Notes: generated from the sequence alone by a model not told the origin. 9,500 nt of DNA from Candidatus Yonathbacteria bacterium RIFCSPHIGHO2_01_FULL_51_10 (GCA_001823505.1 MHUS01000014.1:2793-12292); one strand, 5' to 3'; shown: positions 1 to 6,446, counted from the first letter of the stretch. Translations and numbers: made by a program.

Positions 1-3000
1 TTTGTCGCTTCGGTGGTAGCTGTCCTTGTCGTCGTAGTTGGTTTGGCTGTGGGTATGTTTTCAACTACCGCAGGGCCTTTTCACTTAGGAGCATTTAACG
101 GGGGTGTTGGAATGGGCAAGACGTATTATGTTGACGCGGCTAACGGCAAGGACCAGTGGAGTGGCGTTATTTCTACTCCACAAGGTTCGCCCTCAACTGA
201 TGGCCCGTGGCGGACAATAAGCAAGGTCAACAGTACGTCACTATCGCCCGGAGACACAGTATTCCTTCGATGCGGTGATACCTGGCGTGAACAACTCAAC
301 ATTTCAAACGCCGGCGCCAACGGATCTCCCGTGACAATTGGTCGGTATGGTGCGGACTGTAACGCTGCAAACAAGCCCATGATAAATGGAGCAGATGTGG
401 TGTCCGGATGGAGCGTATCTTCGGGAAAGATTTACAGCGCACAGGTCAGTAGCCCCGTACGCCAGGTATTTGTTGACGGTCGGTATATGTCGCTTGCGCA
501 TCATCCAAACAAGGCAACTACCGGGAGTGCCTTTCTGACGATTGCAGCGAATTCCTCACCGCAGTCGGCCAGCGTAGCAGGTGCAGCCTACATTACCGCA
601 AGTCAAACGGACTCCGCGTACCTAAGTGGTGTGGATATTAACAATGCAGGAATCCACATCAGGACAGTCGATTGGCTCATAGAAGATAACACCATTACAG
701 GTATATCTGGCAATGCCATCCAGCTGCAGAGTGTCTCTGCGAACGCTATCAATAAGGGTTGGGGATATTATCTCGACAACAAGTTGTGGATGCTCGATTC
801 GCCCGGCGAGTGGTACTGGGATTCACAAACACACAAACTGTATTTATGGCTGCCGGACGGCACTGATCCTGACACGCATCTCACGGAGGCATCTGTACGC
901 GATGAAGGTATCTCTGCGTCGGATGCTCAGGCGCTCCACATAAATAACATCGCGGTAAGCAATGCTGGATTGTACGGCGTCCATGTCAGCAATCCAGAGG
1001 AATTCATTCTGTCTGGCTTGGAAGTTAAAAACTCCGGGAATACCGGAATCTTTGCCGCTGAAAGCGATGTCGTGAACGGGAACTTGAATAGTCAGGTAGT
1101 ACGCAGGATCGAGAATAGTACTATCAGCAATAGTGTTCGTCAGGCGGTTGATTTGCAGCGGATACGCTATGTAACAGTAACAGGCAACACGACCTCTGAA
1201 ACTGGCACGGTGGGGTCTCCGGTGGCCAGTGCGGCAGCACTCCGTGCCGGGAACAAGTCCGACAACACAGTAATCTCCAATAATACGATCGTTAGCTCCG
1301 GGTATAATGGGATCGCCTTTGGTAGCAACAACAATATCAAGGTGCAAAATAACCTTGTGCACGATTCGTGCAAGGTGTTGAGCGACTGCGGTGCGATCTA
1401 TACATGGAACGGAGCAACAAGTTACTATTTCCTCAATGGGCTTCAAATAAAGGCTATCCCTGAAACCAAAAGTTGGATCATAGGGAATATCGTCGATGGA
1501 GTGGGCGGGGGCGTTGACGGTACGCCTCGCACATCCCGTGACAATTACGGAATTTATTTGGATAACTTCTCAAACGCTATAGATGTAGGCGGAAATACTG
1601 TCATGAATGCGGGTGTCGGATTCCACTCAAATAATGCTTTCAATAATTATATACACGATAATACGATCTATGGTGCAAGTAAGGTGCAAATGGATATGGT
1701 CGAGGGGTATGGTGCACCGTTTGGGGTCGTACAAGGGCTCGTGAATGGCAACACAACTCCACGGTACAATACGATATCGAACAACATCCTGTTCCCGGTT
1801 GTGAATGCGCCAAGCATATCGCTGACCAATATTCCTGCTTCAGCGGCCCCTGATACTTTTGGTAATTTTTCCAACAATAGGTACTCATCTCTTTATGGAG
1901 ATATGGTTGTTCGTGAGGCTTACTCGGCGGAGTATCCTAATAGATCGTATCCCTACTATAAGGGCTTTACCTTGTCAGACTGGCGCGCGCTGCGATCCCA
2001 GGATATGAGCTCAAGCACTGCCCCACCTTTTTCAATTGCGCCATTTAAAATTGACCCTACGGTAGTCCCAACAGTGATGCTTGACATGACGTTTGATTCA
2101 GGGGTGGCTCCTTACCGGGTGCTTACAAGCGGGGCAAGTGTAAAATGGCATCCTGAGTCGGAATGTGAAAACAGTACGAGTGGCGGGTGTATGGAATTTA
2201 CCCCTATCGATACGAGTAATACGACCGTAGAACCACAAGGTACCTTATTGGATGGCGGAACCGCGTCATTCAGTGTTAAAAAGGGTGCAACGTACCTTGT
2301 GCAGTTCAAATTATTATCGAAGCTTGCTCATCAAAATCTGGCGCTGAGAATAATCGGGTCTTCCTGGACTGATGTTGGATTTAATAACACAGAGAATCTG
2401 GTGGGATTATCCAATGGCCAGGTTATTTTCGCTGAACAAGATTGGCATGATTATGCCTATGTTTTTACTGCCAGCGAAGATACGGCGGCAAAAGTTGATT
2501 TCTGGATGCGGCTTGTTCCCGGTCCAGGCGCTGCGGTGCTCATAGACAATCTCAGTGTTAAAAAAGTCAAAGTCGACTTCAACGACCCCCACGATGATAC
2601 AAACATTGTTGTCAACGACACGTCGGTTGCCAAGGCCGTCGCCTGTCCGGATGTCAATTTTGCGCACTGCGGGGAGTATATTGACTTGGCCGGCATATCT
2701 GTTGTGTGGCCGGTTGTTCTTCCTCCCTATAGCTCAAAAATAGTAGTGTGGGGGAAAAACCCGAACGTCATGGGCACGCCTGCCACCCCGATCAATATTC
2801 CACCACCCACGATCCCTTTTAAGGAAAACCAATACTCCTTGGATATCACTGCCCCCACGACTCCTCAAAATCTCACGGGAGCATCAACGCTTCCCACAGA
2901 GATCCGTCTTTCTTGGAGTGTCTCCACCGACAACATCGTCGTGGTTGGATACCATGTGTACCGTAATGGTAGTTTTTTTGCGACGGTATCGACCCCCGAG

Positions 3001-3531
3001 TTCGTTGATGGTGGGTTAAACACCTCTACCATGTATACCTATACTGTTTCCGCCTTCGACAATAGTGGCAATGATTCTCCTGTCAGTGCTCCTCTGTCAG
3101 TGACCACGAAAGCTTCAGGGGAAATCATTACCTCCGGAACTACGGTGGCACAAGCAGGATCACCGGTTGTCCTCACCAAAGATCTCGCTTTTGGAATGAA
3201 AGACCCTGAAGTGGCCACACTCCAGTCATTTCTTAAAACGAAAGGATTTTTCCCGAGTACCGAAGAGACCACCACCTACTTCGGCATCATCACTCAGCAA
3301 GCAGTCATTGCATACCAGAGCACCCGCTTCATTGATCCGGCGTTGGGGTTTGTGGGGCCAATAACCCGCAATGCCATTATGTCGGAAAGCGCTGCATCTT
3401 TCGGGCAAGCACCATCTAGTGATGAAGATCAAACACTCATTGAAGTACTTAAACGTGAGATTGTTCGGCTGACATCTATTGTGCAAGATCTCATCGCAAA
3501 GCTGGTTGCACGGGGGCAGAAAGTGCTGTAG
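1..3531 (+). CDS. Large exported surface protein: beta-helix, CBM-like, FN3 and peptidoglycan-binding domains (5' partial)
   Basis: The frame is open from base 1. A GTG occurs at 13, but hydrophobic residues precede it (FVASVVAVLVVVVGLAVGMF), so the true start is probably just left of the window. Numbering from the first in-window codon (1176 codons): residues 1-24 form a signal peptide or membrane anchor; about 41-640 is a right-handed parallel beta-helix that opens with TYYVDAANG and carries repeated N-rich turns (EDNTITG near 228, SNNTIVS near 425, HDNTIYG near 553); about 690-857 is a beta-sandwich resembling CBM4/9-type carbohydrate-binding modules; 858-920 is an unassigned beta-rich linker; 948-1040 is fibronectin type III (TAPTTPQNL, YHVYRNG); 1057-1130 is a peptidoglycan-binding-like domain (TLQSFLKTKGFF, YFGIITQQAV, GFVGPITRNAI); 1141-1172 is a predicted helix (LKREIVRL). 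Known: beta-helix folds are common in polysaccharide lyases and glycosidases. Inferred: it is wall-attached and binds or cuts a polysaccharide. No catalytic residues can be assigned. Composition is more AT-rich than the genes at the right end. Confidence 0.9.
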   Translation, partial: FVASVVAVLVVVVGLAVGMFSTTAGPFHLGAFNGGVGMGKTYYVDAANGKDQWSGVISTPQGSPSTDGPWRTISKVNSTSLSPGDTVFLRCGDTWREQLNISNAGANGSPVTIGRYGADCNAANKPMINGADVVSGWSVSSGKIYSAQVSSPVRQVFVDGRYMSLAHHPNKATTGSAFLTIAANSSPQSASVAGAAYITASQTDSAYLSGVDINNAGIHIRTVDWLIEDNTITGISGNAIQLQSVSANAINKGWGYYLDNKLWMLDSPGEWYWDSQTHKLYLWLPDGTDPDTHLTEASVRDEGISASDAQALHINNIAVSNAGLYGVHVSNPEEFILSGLEVKNSGNTGIFAAESDVVNGNLNSQVVRRIENSTISNSVRQAVDLQRIRYVTVTGNTTSETGTVGSPVASAAALRAGNKSDNTVISNNTIVSSGYNGIAFGSNNNIKVQNNLVHDSCKVLSDCGAIYTWNGATSYYFLNGLQIKAIPETKSWIIGNIVDGVGGGVDGTPRTSRDNYGIYLDNFSNAIDVGGNTVMNAGVGFHSNNAFNNYIHDNTIYGASKVQMDMVEGYGAPFGVVQGLVNGNTTPRYNTISNNILFPVVNAPSISLTNIPASAAPDTFGNFSNNRYSSLYGDMVVREAYSAEYPNRSYPYYKGFTLSDWRALRSQDMSSSTAPPFSIAPFKIDPTVVPTVMLDMTFDSGVAPYRVLTSGASVKWHPESECENSTSGGCMEFTPIDTSNTTVEPQGTLLDGGTASFSVKKGATYLVQFKLLSKLAHQNLALRIIGSSWTDVGFNNTENLVGLSNGQVIFAEQDWHDYAYVFTASEDTAAKVDFWMRLVPGPGAAVLIDNLSVKKVKVDFNDPHDDTNIVVNDTSVAKAVACPDVNFAHCGEYIDLAGISVVWPVVLPPYSSKIVVWGKNPNVMGTPATPINIPPPTIPFKENQYSLDITAPTTPQNLTGASTLPTEIRLSWSVSTDNIVVVGYHVYRNGSFFATVSTPEFVDGGLNTSTMYTYTVSAFDNSGNDSPVSAPLSVTTKASGEIITSGTTVAQAGSPVVLTKDLAFGMKDPEVATLQSFLKTKGFFPSTEETTTYFGIITQQAVIAYQSTRFIDPALGFVGPITRNAIMSESAASFGQAPSSDEDQTLIEVLKREIVRLTSIVQDLIAKLVARGQKVL

Positions 3532-3562
3532 AGATTTGATGTACGGGAACGATGGCGTCAAA

Positions 3563-3610
3563 GGACTTTGGTCCTGTGCCTACCGACAAGTAGGCCCTAC
3601 GACCAAATCC
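3563..3610. other. 48-base imperfect palindrome downstream of the surface-protein gene
   Basis: The outer arm GGA (3563-3565) plus TTTGGTC (3567-3573) pairs with GACCAAA (3601-3607) plus TCC (3608-3610), giving 10 base pairs with one bulged C at 3566. Inside it, GCCTAC (3578-3583) pairs with GTAGGC (3590-3595) around a six-base loop, CGACAA. A competing small hairpin, AGGAC/GTCCT (3562-3566/3571-3575), shares the left arm. It begins 31 bases after the stop codon at 3531. No T-tract follows, so it is not a standard intrinsic terminator. It could be a 3' mRNA-protecting structure, a REP-like element or a factor-assisted terminator. The structure is seen directly; the function is not known. Confidence 0.6.
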
Positions 3611-3645
3611 AGTGTTAAATTTCACAGAAATCACCAAGAGTGGCA

Positions 3646-3674
3646 ATGACTTTTTGGTTTTAATTTGGTAGACT
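3646..3674 (+). promoter_or_regulatory. Predicted promoter of the small Cys protein gene, leaderless type
   Basis: An ATGACT box (3646-3651, four matches to TTGACA) is followed after 17 bases by TAGACT (3669-3674, four matches to TATAAT). The -10 box is preceded by TGG (3666-3668), an extended -10 signature. The ATG at 3681 lies 6 bases after the -10 box, where transcription would be expected to start. No Shine-Dalgarno sequence is present between them. This would give an mRNA beginning at or next to the start codon. Confidence 0.45.
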
Positions 3675-3680
3675 TTTGGG

Positions 3681-3914
3681 ATGAGTAAACGTCAAATCCT
3701 ATTTGTCGCTGCATTCCTCATTTTTATTGGCCTTGGCTATTATTTTATCCCAAAGACGATGATTGTGTGTGGGAGTACACTACCTATCCAATGTGAAGAA
3801 TATAGATGCGAAAAAGGTCTCATTTATAAGCCAAGTCCTATCGGAGGAGGGTACGCGAGGTGTTTTTGGGGAGGAGCTGCAACCCATATCGATATTAGCG
3901 GTTCCACGAATTAA
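3681..3914 (+). CDS. Small membrane-anchored protein with four cysteines, unknown function
   Basis: This 77-residue protein is not recognised. Residues 5-24 (ILFVAAFLIFIGLGYYFIP) form one hydrophobic helix after a short basic N-terminus (MSKRQ), predicting an N-in membrane anchor or an uncleaved signal. The remaining ~50 residues would lie outside the membrane and contain C30, C38, C43 and C61, an even number that would allow two disulfides. A glycine-rich stretch (PIGGGYARC) precedes the last cysteine. It stands alone: 149 bases after the surface-protein gene and about 300 bases before the next gene. The start is favoured because a promoter-like -35/-10 pair ends 6 bases upstream. An overlapping open frame at 3763-3945 lacks such support. 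Could still be a chance ORF, but the signal-like N-terminus argues against it. Confidence 0.6.
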   Translation: MSKRQILFVAAFLIFIGLGYYFIPKTMIVCGSTLPIQCEEYRCEKGLIYKPSPIGGGYARCFWGGAATHIDISGSTN

Positions 3915-4002
3915 TTACGTGGGTACAGTCTCGCGTGTGGGGTAAGACAGTTGCGCCAAGTCTTTATTCAGGGCATTTTTATTTGCGACGTAGAGCGACC
4001 TA

Positions 4003-4030
4003 AATCTCTTGAGTGAAACGATTAGAGATT
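4003..4030. repeat. Weak inverted repeat AATCTCT/AGAGATT
   Basis: AATCTCT at 4003-4009 is the reverse complement of AGAGATT at 4024-4030, a 7-base-pair stem with a 14-base spacer. With such a long spacer it may be fortuitous or a protein-binding dyad rather than a stable hairpin. It is the first of four inverted repeats in this intergenic region. Confidence 0.35.
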
Positions 4031-4053
4031 GGGAGTGCCCCTTGAGGCCGAGT

Positions 4054-4082
4054 GAAGTGCAAGAACTTCGTTCTTGCACTTC
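4054..4082. repeat. Perfect 13-bp hairpin with TTC loop (GAA on minus strand)
   Basis: GAAGTGCAAGAAC (4054-4066) is perfectly complementary to GTTCTTGCACTTC (4070-4082), separated only by TTC (4067-4069). Read on the minus strand the tip is C-GAA-G, the GNA-type trinucleotide loop known to make unusually stable DNA mini-hairpins. No T-tract follows on the plus strand (CCAAGCG), so an intrinsic terminator is unlikely. It is separated by 9 bases from the next hairpin. Confidence 0.8.
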
Positions 4083-4091
4083 CAAGCGACT

Positions 4092-4126
4092 TTGTTTTCT
4101 TTGGTGCGAAGCACCTTAGAAAACAA
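4092..4126. repeat. Second strong hairpin: 9 bp + TT/TT internal loop + 5 bp, GAA loop
   Basis: TTGTTTTCT (4092-4100) pairs with AGAAAACAA (4118-4126). After a symmetric TT/TT mismatch, GGTGC (4103-4107) pairs with GCACC (4111-4115) around GAA (4108-4110). The tip GC-GAA-GC is the classic extra-stable DNA mini-hairpin sequence, here on the plus strand. If transcribed leftwards its T-rich arm would lie at the 3' side, but no separate U-tract follows. Function unknown; a ncRNA, a REP-like element or a mobile-element remnant are all possible. Confidence 0.75.
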
Positions 4127-4156
4127 GAAGTGCCCGTGTGGTGCCGAGGAGCAATC

Positions 4157-4175
4157 AAAGGGTTTAATACCCTTT
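4157..4175. promoter_or_regulatory. Inverted repeat AAAGGGT/ACCCTTT just upstream of the operon -10 box
   Basis: AAAGGGT (4157-4163) pairs with ACCCTTT (4169-4175) around TTAAT (4164-4168). It is followed by ATTTT and then by the extended -10 at 4180-4188. Relative to the predicted transcription start near 4195 it covers about -38 to -20, where a repressor or activator dyad could sit over the -35 region. Alternatively the stem plus ATTTT is a weak intrinsic terminator for transcription entering from the left. Only three GC pairs, so termination would be inefficient. Confidence 0.45.
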
Positions 4176-4179
4176 ATTT

Positions 4180-4188
4180 TGATATAAT
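4180..4188 (+). promoter_or_regulatory. Extended -10 promoter for the membrane-protein operon
   Basis: TGATATAAT (4180-4188) matches the extended -10 consensus TGnTATAAT perfectly. No good -35 hexamer is seen 16-18 bases upstream; GGGTTT occupies the expected place. Transcription is expected to begin near 4195, putting the AAGGAG at 4197-4202 almost at the 5' end of the mRNA and giving a leader of about 26 bases before the ATG at 4221. Confidence 0.6.
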
Positions 4189-4196
4189 GCCAACAC

Positions 4197-4202
4197 AAGG
4201 AG
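4197..4202 (+). promoter_or_regulatory. AAGGAG ribosome-binding-site candidate with awkward spacing
   Basis: AAGGAG is a full core Shine-Dalgarno match and the only strong one before a gene in this window. It lies 3 bases before an in-frame TTG (4206) and 18 bases before an in-frame ATG (4221). Neither is the usual 5-10 base spacing, so it does not settle the start of the downstream gene. Confidence 0.4.
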
Positions 4203-4220
4203 CTTTTGACCACTTGTCTC

Positions 4221-5309
4221 ATGAAACTATTCTCTGATTTTGCATCATTTTGTCTTCGGCATGAACGCGTTCTTTCCCCCGCGGTGTTTCTCGGCGGGTT
4301 CATTATCGATAACCTGACACTTACGCGGATCGATCTGTGGGTCAGCAATGCGGTGCTTTTTTCATATCTTGCAATCGCGGGGACAAGTATCTCCCTGGCG
4401 AATTACTATGAGGGGCGCGGCGCGCAGAGCCGTTTTGCCGCACGGGCGACGGTGGTCCTTGAGCTTGCCATGCAGTTCGCGCTCGGCGGGCTCTTTAGCG
4501 GTTACTTTATTTACTACACCAAGAGTGCGTCGCTTGCGGTGAGCTGGCCGTTCATTGCGGTTCTGCTGTTCATGCTCATTGGCAATGAGCTTTTCAAGAA
4601 ACGTTATCAACGGCTCGGGTTTCAGGTCGGGGCGTTTTTCTTCGCGCTATTTTCCTTCATGATCTTTTTCGTTCCCGTAATCGTGGGGAAGATGGGAGTA
4701 CTCGTGTTCCTTGTCAGTGGCGTGCTGAGCATTGTGGGGATCGCTGCGTTTCTTGCTCTTGTGGCACTCCTTGCGCCACAGAGAATACGCGGAGGCCGCA
4801 GAACACTGATATTGGTTATCGGCGGCATCTATCTTGCGTTGAATGTTGCATATTTTACCAATATCATCCCGCCCATTCCGCTGGCCCTCAAGAGTTCCGG
4901 GGTATATCAGGGTGTTGAGCGTACCGCCACGGGAGACTACGAGCTGTCAGGAGAGCAGCACTCGTTCTTTGATCGATTAAAATTTTATGAAGAGGTCCAC
5001 CTTACCCCGGGGGAGCGCGTGTACGCGTACAGTGCGGTGTTTGCTCCCACAAAACTTTCTACCAGCGTGGTGCACCGATGGCAGTACTATAATGAAGGGA
5101 AGCGGCAGTGGGTCACCAGTACCGAAGTGTCGTTTCCCGTCGCGGGTGGCCGTGACGGCGGCTATCGCGGGTTTTCGTACAAAGACGCGGTTTTTCCGGG
5201 TAAGTGGCGCGTGGAGGTCATGACCCCGCAAGGGCAGGTGCTGGGACAGGTGCAGTTCGTGGTATTCTATGTTGATACACCGCCGGTACTCATTACAACG
5301 GTCGGGTAA
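4221..5309 (+). CDS. Polytopic membrane protein with C-terminal DUF2914 domain
   Basis: This 362-residue protein has about seven hydrophobic helices (roughly residues 18-34, 37-60, 79-99, 104-124, 132-155, 158-184 and 193-215), then a soluble C-terminal region of about 140 residues. That region matches the DUF2914 pattern: VHRWQYYNEG near 284, the GG-R-Y stretch (VAGGRDGGYRGFS) near 308, and a closing GKWRVEV (327-333) with GQVLGQVQF. DUF2914 domains often follow membrane segments; their role is unknown. An odd helix count would place this domain on the opposite side from the N-terminus, but the count is approximate. It heads a three-gene operon with 14 bases to the next gene and has its own extended -10 promoter. 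The start at ATG 4221 (MKLF) is preferred for codon identity; TTG at 4206 adds five residues and is closer to the AAGGAG. Family assignment is confident, function open. Confidence 0.85.
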   Translation: MKLFSDFASFCLRHERVLSPAVFLGGFIIDNLTLTRIDLWVSNAVLFSYLAIAGTSISLANYYEGRGAQSRFAARATVVLELAMQFALGGLFSGYFIYYTKSASLAVSWPFIAVLLFMLIGNELFKKRYQRLGFQVGAFFFALFSFMIFFVPVIVGKMGVLVFLVSGVLSIVGIAAFLALVALLAPQRIRGGRRTLILVIGGIYLALNVAYFTNIIPPIPLALKSSGVYQGVERTATGDYELSGEQHSFFDRLKFYEEVHLTPGERVYAYSAVFAPTKLSTSVVHRWQYYNEGKRQWVTSTEVSFPVAGGRDGGYRGFSYKDAVFPGKWRVEVMTPQGQVLGQVQFVVFYVDTPPVLITTVG

Positions 5310-5323
5310 CATATCTATCCAAT

Positions 5324-5932
5324 ATGAACAAAATTTTTCCGGCGATGCTTCTCTTGGCGTACGGTGTACTTTTTGTCGTTCTTGCGCTTCATCCGATTGA
5401 CCGTGCCACGTGGTTTGTCGAAAACCTTACCGTGTGGATCATCGTGGGAGCACTCATCATTCTCTACTTGTGTGGTATTCGATTCTCAAACACCGCGTAC
5501 GCGCTCATGAGCGTGCTTATTTTTTTGCATACCATCGGCGGGCACTATACCTTTGAGAAAGTTCCTTTCGATTGGGTCACGGATACGTTTGGTTTTGCGC
5601 GCAACCATTTTGACCGGATTGCGCATTTTGCGGTTGGCTTCTATGCATTTGGCATTGCGGAGTGGATCTTTATGAAGCGCGCCGTCTCAAGCCGCTTTCT
5701 CCTCTTCACCTATCCGATCTTTGTGATCGCAACGATCGCGATGAGTTACGAGTTGATAGAGTGGGTCTATGCGGCAAGTGCAAGCCCCGAGGCCGGTGCG
5801 GCATATTTGGGTAGCCAAGGTGATATGTGGGACGCACAGAAAGACATGCTCGCAGATACGCTCGGCGCGATCGTGGCAACCGTTTTTTTCTTCGTGTTAC
5901 GCAAACCGAAATTTTTAAAAGAACCCGTTTAG
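5324..5932 (+). CDS. DUF2238 / YjdF-like integral membrane protein
   Basis: This 202-residue protein is full length for the family. Hydrophobic helices lie at about 5-22, 36-53, 57-71, 99-117, 125-146 and 177-192. The conserved blocks of the DUF2238 (E. coli YjdF) family are all visible: HTIGGHYTF (69-77), RNHFDRIAHF (93-102), YELIEW (142-147), and GSQGDMWDAQKDM (163-175) followed by ADTLGA. The many conserved His, Asp and Glu residues near membrane boundaries suggest a metal- or substrate-binding site, but the family has no established biochemical function as far as I know. It is the second gene of the operon, 14 bases after the DUF2914 gene and 7 bases before the YdjM-like gene. No Shine-Dalgarno sequence precedes the ATG, so it may rely on translational coupling. 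Confidence 0.9.
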   Translation: MNKIFPAMLLLAYGVLFVVLALHPIDRATWFVENLTVWIIVGALIILYLCGIRFSNTAYALMSVLIFLHTIGGHYTFEKVPFDWVTDTFGFARNHFDRIAHFAVGFYAFGIAEWIFMKRAVSSRFLLFTYPIFVIATIAMSYELIEWVYAASASPEAGAAYLGSQGDMWDAQKDMLADTLGAIVATVFFFVLRKPKFLKEPV

Positions 5933-5939
5933 TGCTTTT

Positions 5940-6446
5940 ATGGACGTATTCTCACACGGGCTTTGGGGAGGGATCGCTTTCGGTCGTAGAAGGAAGCGCG
6001 ATTTTTGGGCGGCGGCGCTCTTAGGAATGCTTCCTGACCTTGTCCCTTTCGGGCCGTTCTTTCTCATGGCGCTCTTGGGGATCGTCCCGCTTCATTTTGG
6101 CGGACCGCCGTCGCTCGACAACATTCCGCAATTTGTTTTTTCACTCTACAGCGTGACGCATAGTCTCGTTGTTTTTGCACTGGTGTTCGGCTCCGTGTGG
6201 GTATGGCGCAAGCGTGCGTACCTGCCGCTTGCAGCGTGGGGACTGCACATTCTTGTGGATATTCCCACGCACTCTACGGAATTTTTCCCGACGCCGTTCC
6301 TCTGGCCGCTCTCAAGCGCCCATGTTAATGGTGTGCCATGGAGCCATCCCTTCATCTTTTTCCCTGACGTCATTCTCCTGATCGTTCTCTACGTTTGGTT
6401 TTTTAAGATTAAAGGTGGATGGAAGGCTAACGGCAAACAAATTTAA
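5940..6446 (+). CDS. YdjM/DUF457-like integral membrane protein (putative metal-dependent hydrolase family)
   Basis: This 168-residue protein starts MDVFSHGLWG and has a pattern seen in membrane-bound YdjM/DUF457-type proteins: H6 near the N-terminus, LPD with D33 after the first helix, THS with H74, and the cluster H103-ILV-D107-IPT-H111. These His/Asp residues could form a metal site, which is why relatives are labelled metal-dependent hydrolases; activity in this branch is not demonstrated. Hydrophobic helices lie at about 23-50, 74-90, 94-108 and 140-156. The stretch STEFFPTPFLWPLS (112-125) is very regular and probably family-specific. It is the last gene of the operon, 7 bases after DUF2238, with no Shine-Dalgarno. 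Its stop is only 5 bases from the stop of the convergent gene, with no terminator hairpin in the gap, so the two transcripts probably overlap. Confidence 0.82.
   Translation: MDVFSHGLWGGIAFGRRRKRDFWAAALLGMLPDLVPFGPFFLMALLGIVPLHFGGPPSLDNIPQFVFSLYSVTHSLVVFALVFGSVWVWRKRAYLPLAAWGLHILVDIPTHSTEFFPTPFLWPLSSAHVNGVPWSHPFIFFPDVILLIVLYVWFFKIKGGWKANGKQI

Larger units (their letters stand above)
3915..4205. other. Gene-free intergenic region dominated by inverted repeats
   Basis: No convincing coding region lies here. The first ~85 bases (3915-4000) show nothing recognisable. From 4003 to 4175 there are four successive inverted repeats, listed separately, followed by an extended -10 promoter. AGTGCCC occurs as a direct repeat on both sides of the two strong hairpins (4034-4040 and 4129-4135), so the hairpin pair may be one unit of about 100 bases. 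Open frames crossing it (4052-4237 plus, 4022-4348 minus) read straight through the palindromes and look accidental. Confidence 0.6.

Noticed and set aside
181..189. HELHER motif as a classical HExxH zinc protease (residues 189-194 of the minus-strand protein at 6452-7171)
   Set aside because: The spacing is H-E-L-H-E, not H-E-x-x-H, so assignment to zincins is not supported; it is reported only as a putative metal-binding helix. The coordinates given here are protein residues, since the point concerns the motif.
844..1446. 200-codon minus-strand open frame inside the surface-protein gene
   Set aside because: It is antisense to a clear multi-domain protein and its translation shows no domain, signal or composition of a real protein.
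3633..3661. ACCAA/TTGGT followed by TTTT as an intrinsic terminator
   Set aside because: Only five pairs with a 16-base loop, too weak; the region is better explained as the -35/-10 of the next gene.
4054..4126. Hairpin pair as a CRISPR array, tRNA or IS end
   Set aside because: There are no regularly spaced direct repeats, no cloverleaf or CCA-type acceptor pattern, and no transposase gene or target-site duplication in the window.
4022..4348. 108-codon minus-strand frame (and plus frame 4052-4237) across the hairpin cluster
   Set aside because: Both read through palindromes, overlap the promoter and start of the DUF2914 gene, and show no recognisable protein features. Similar ORFs may be mis-annotated elsewhere if the hairpin unit is repeated.
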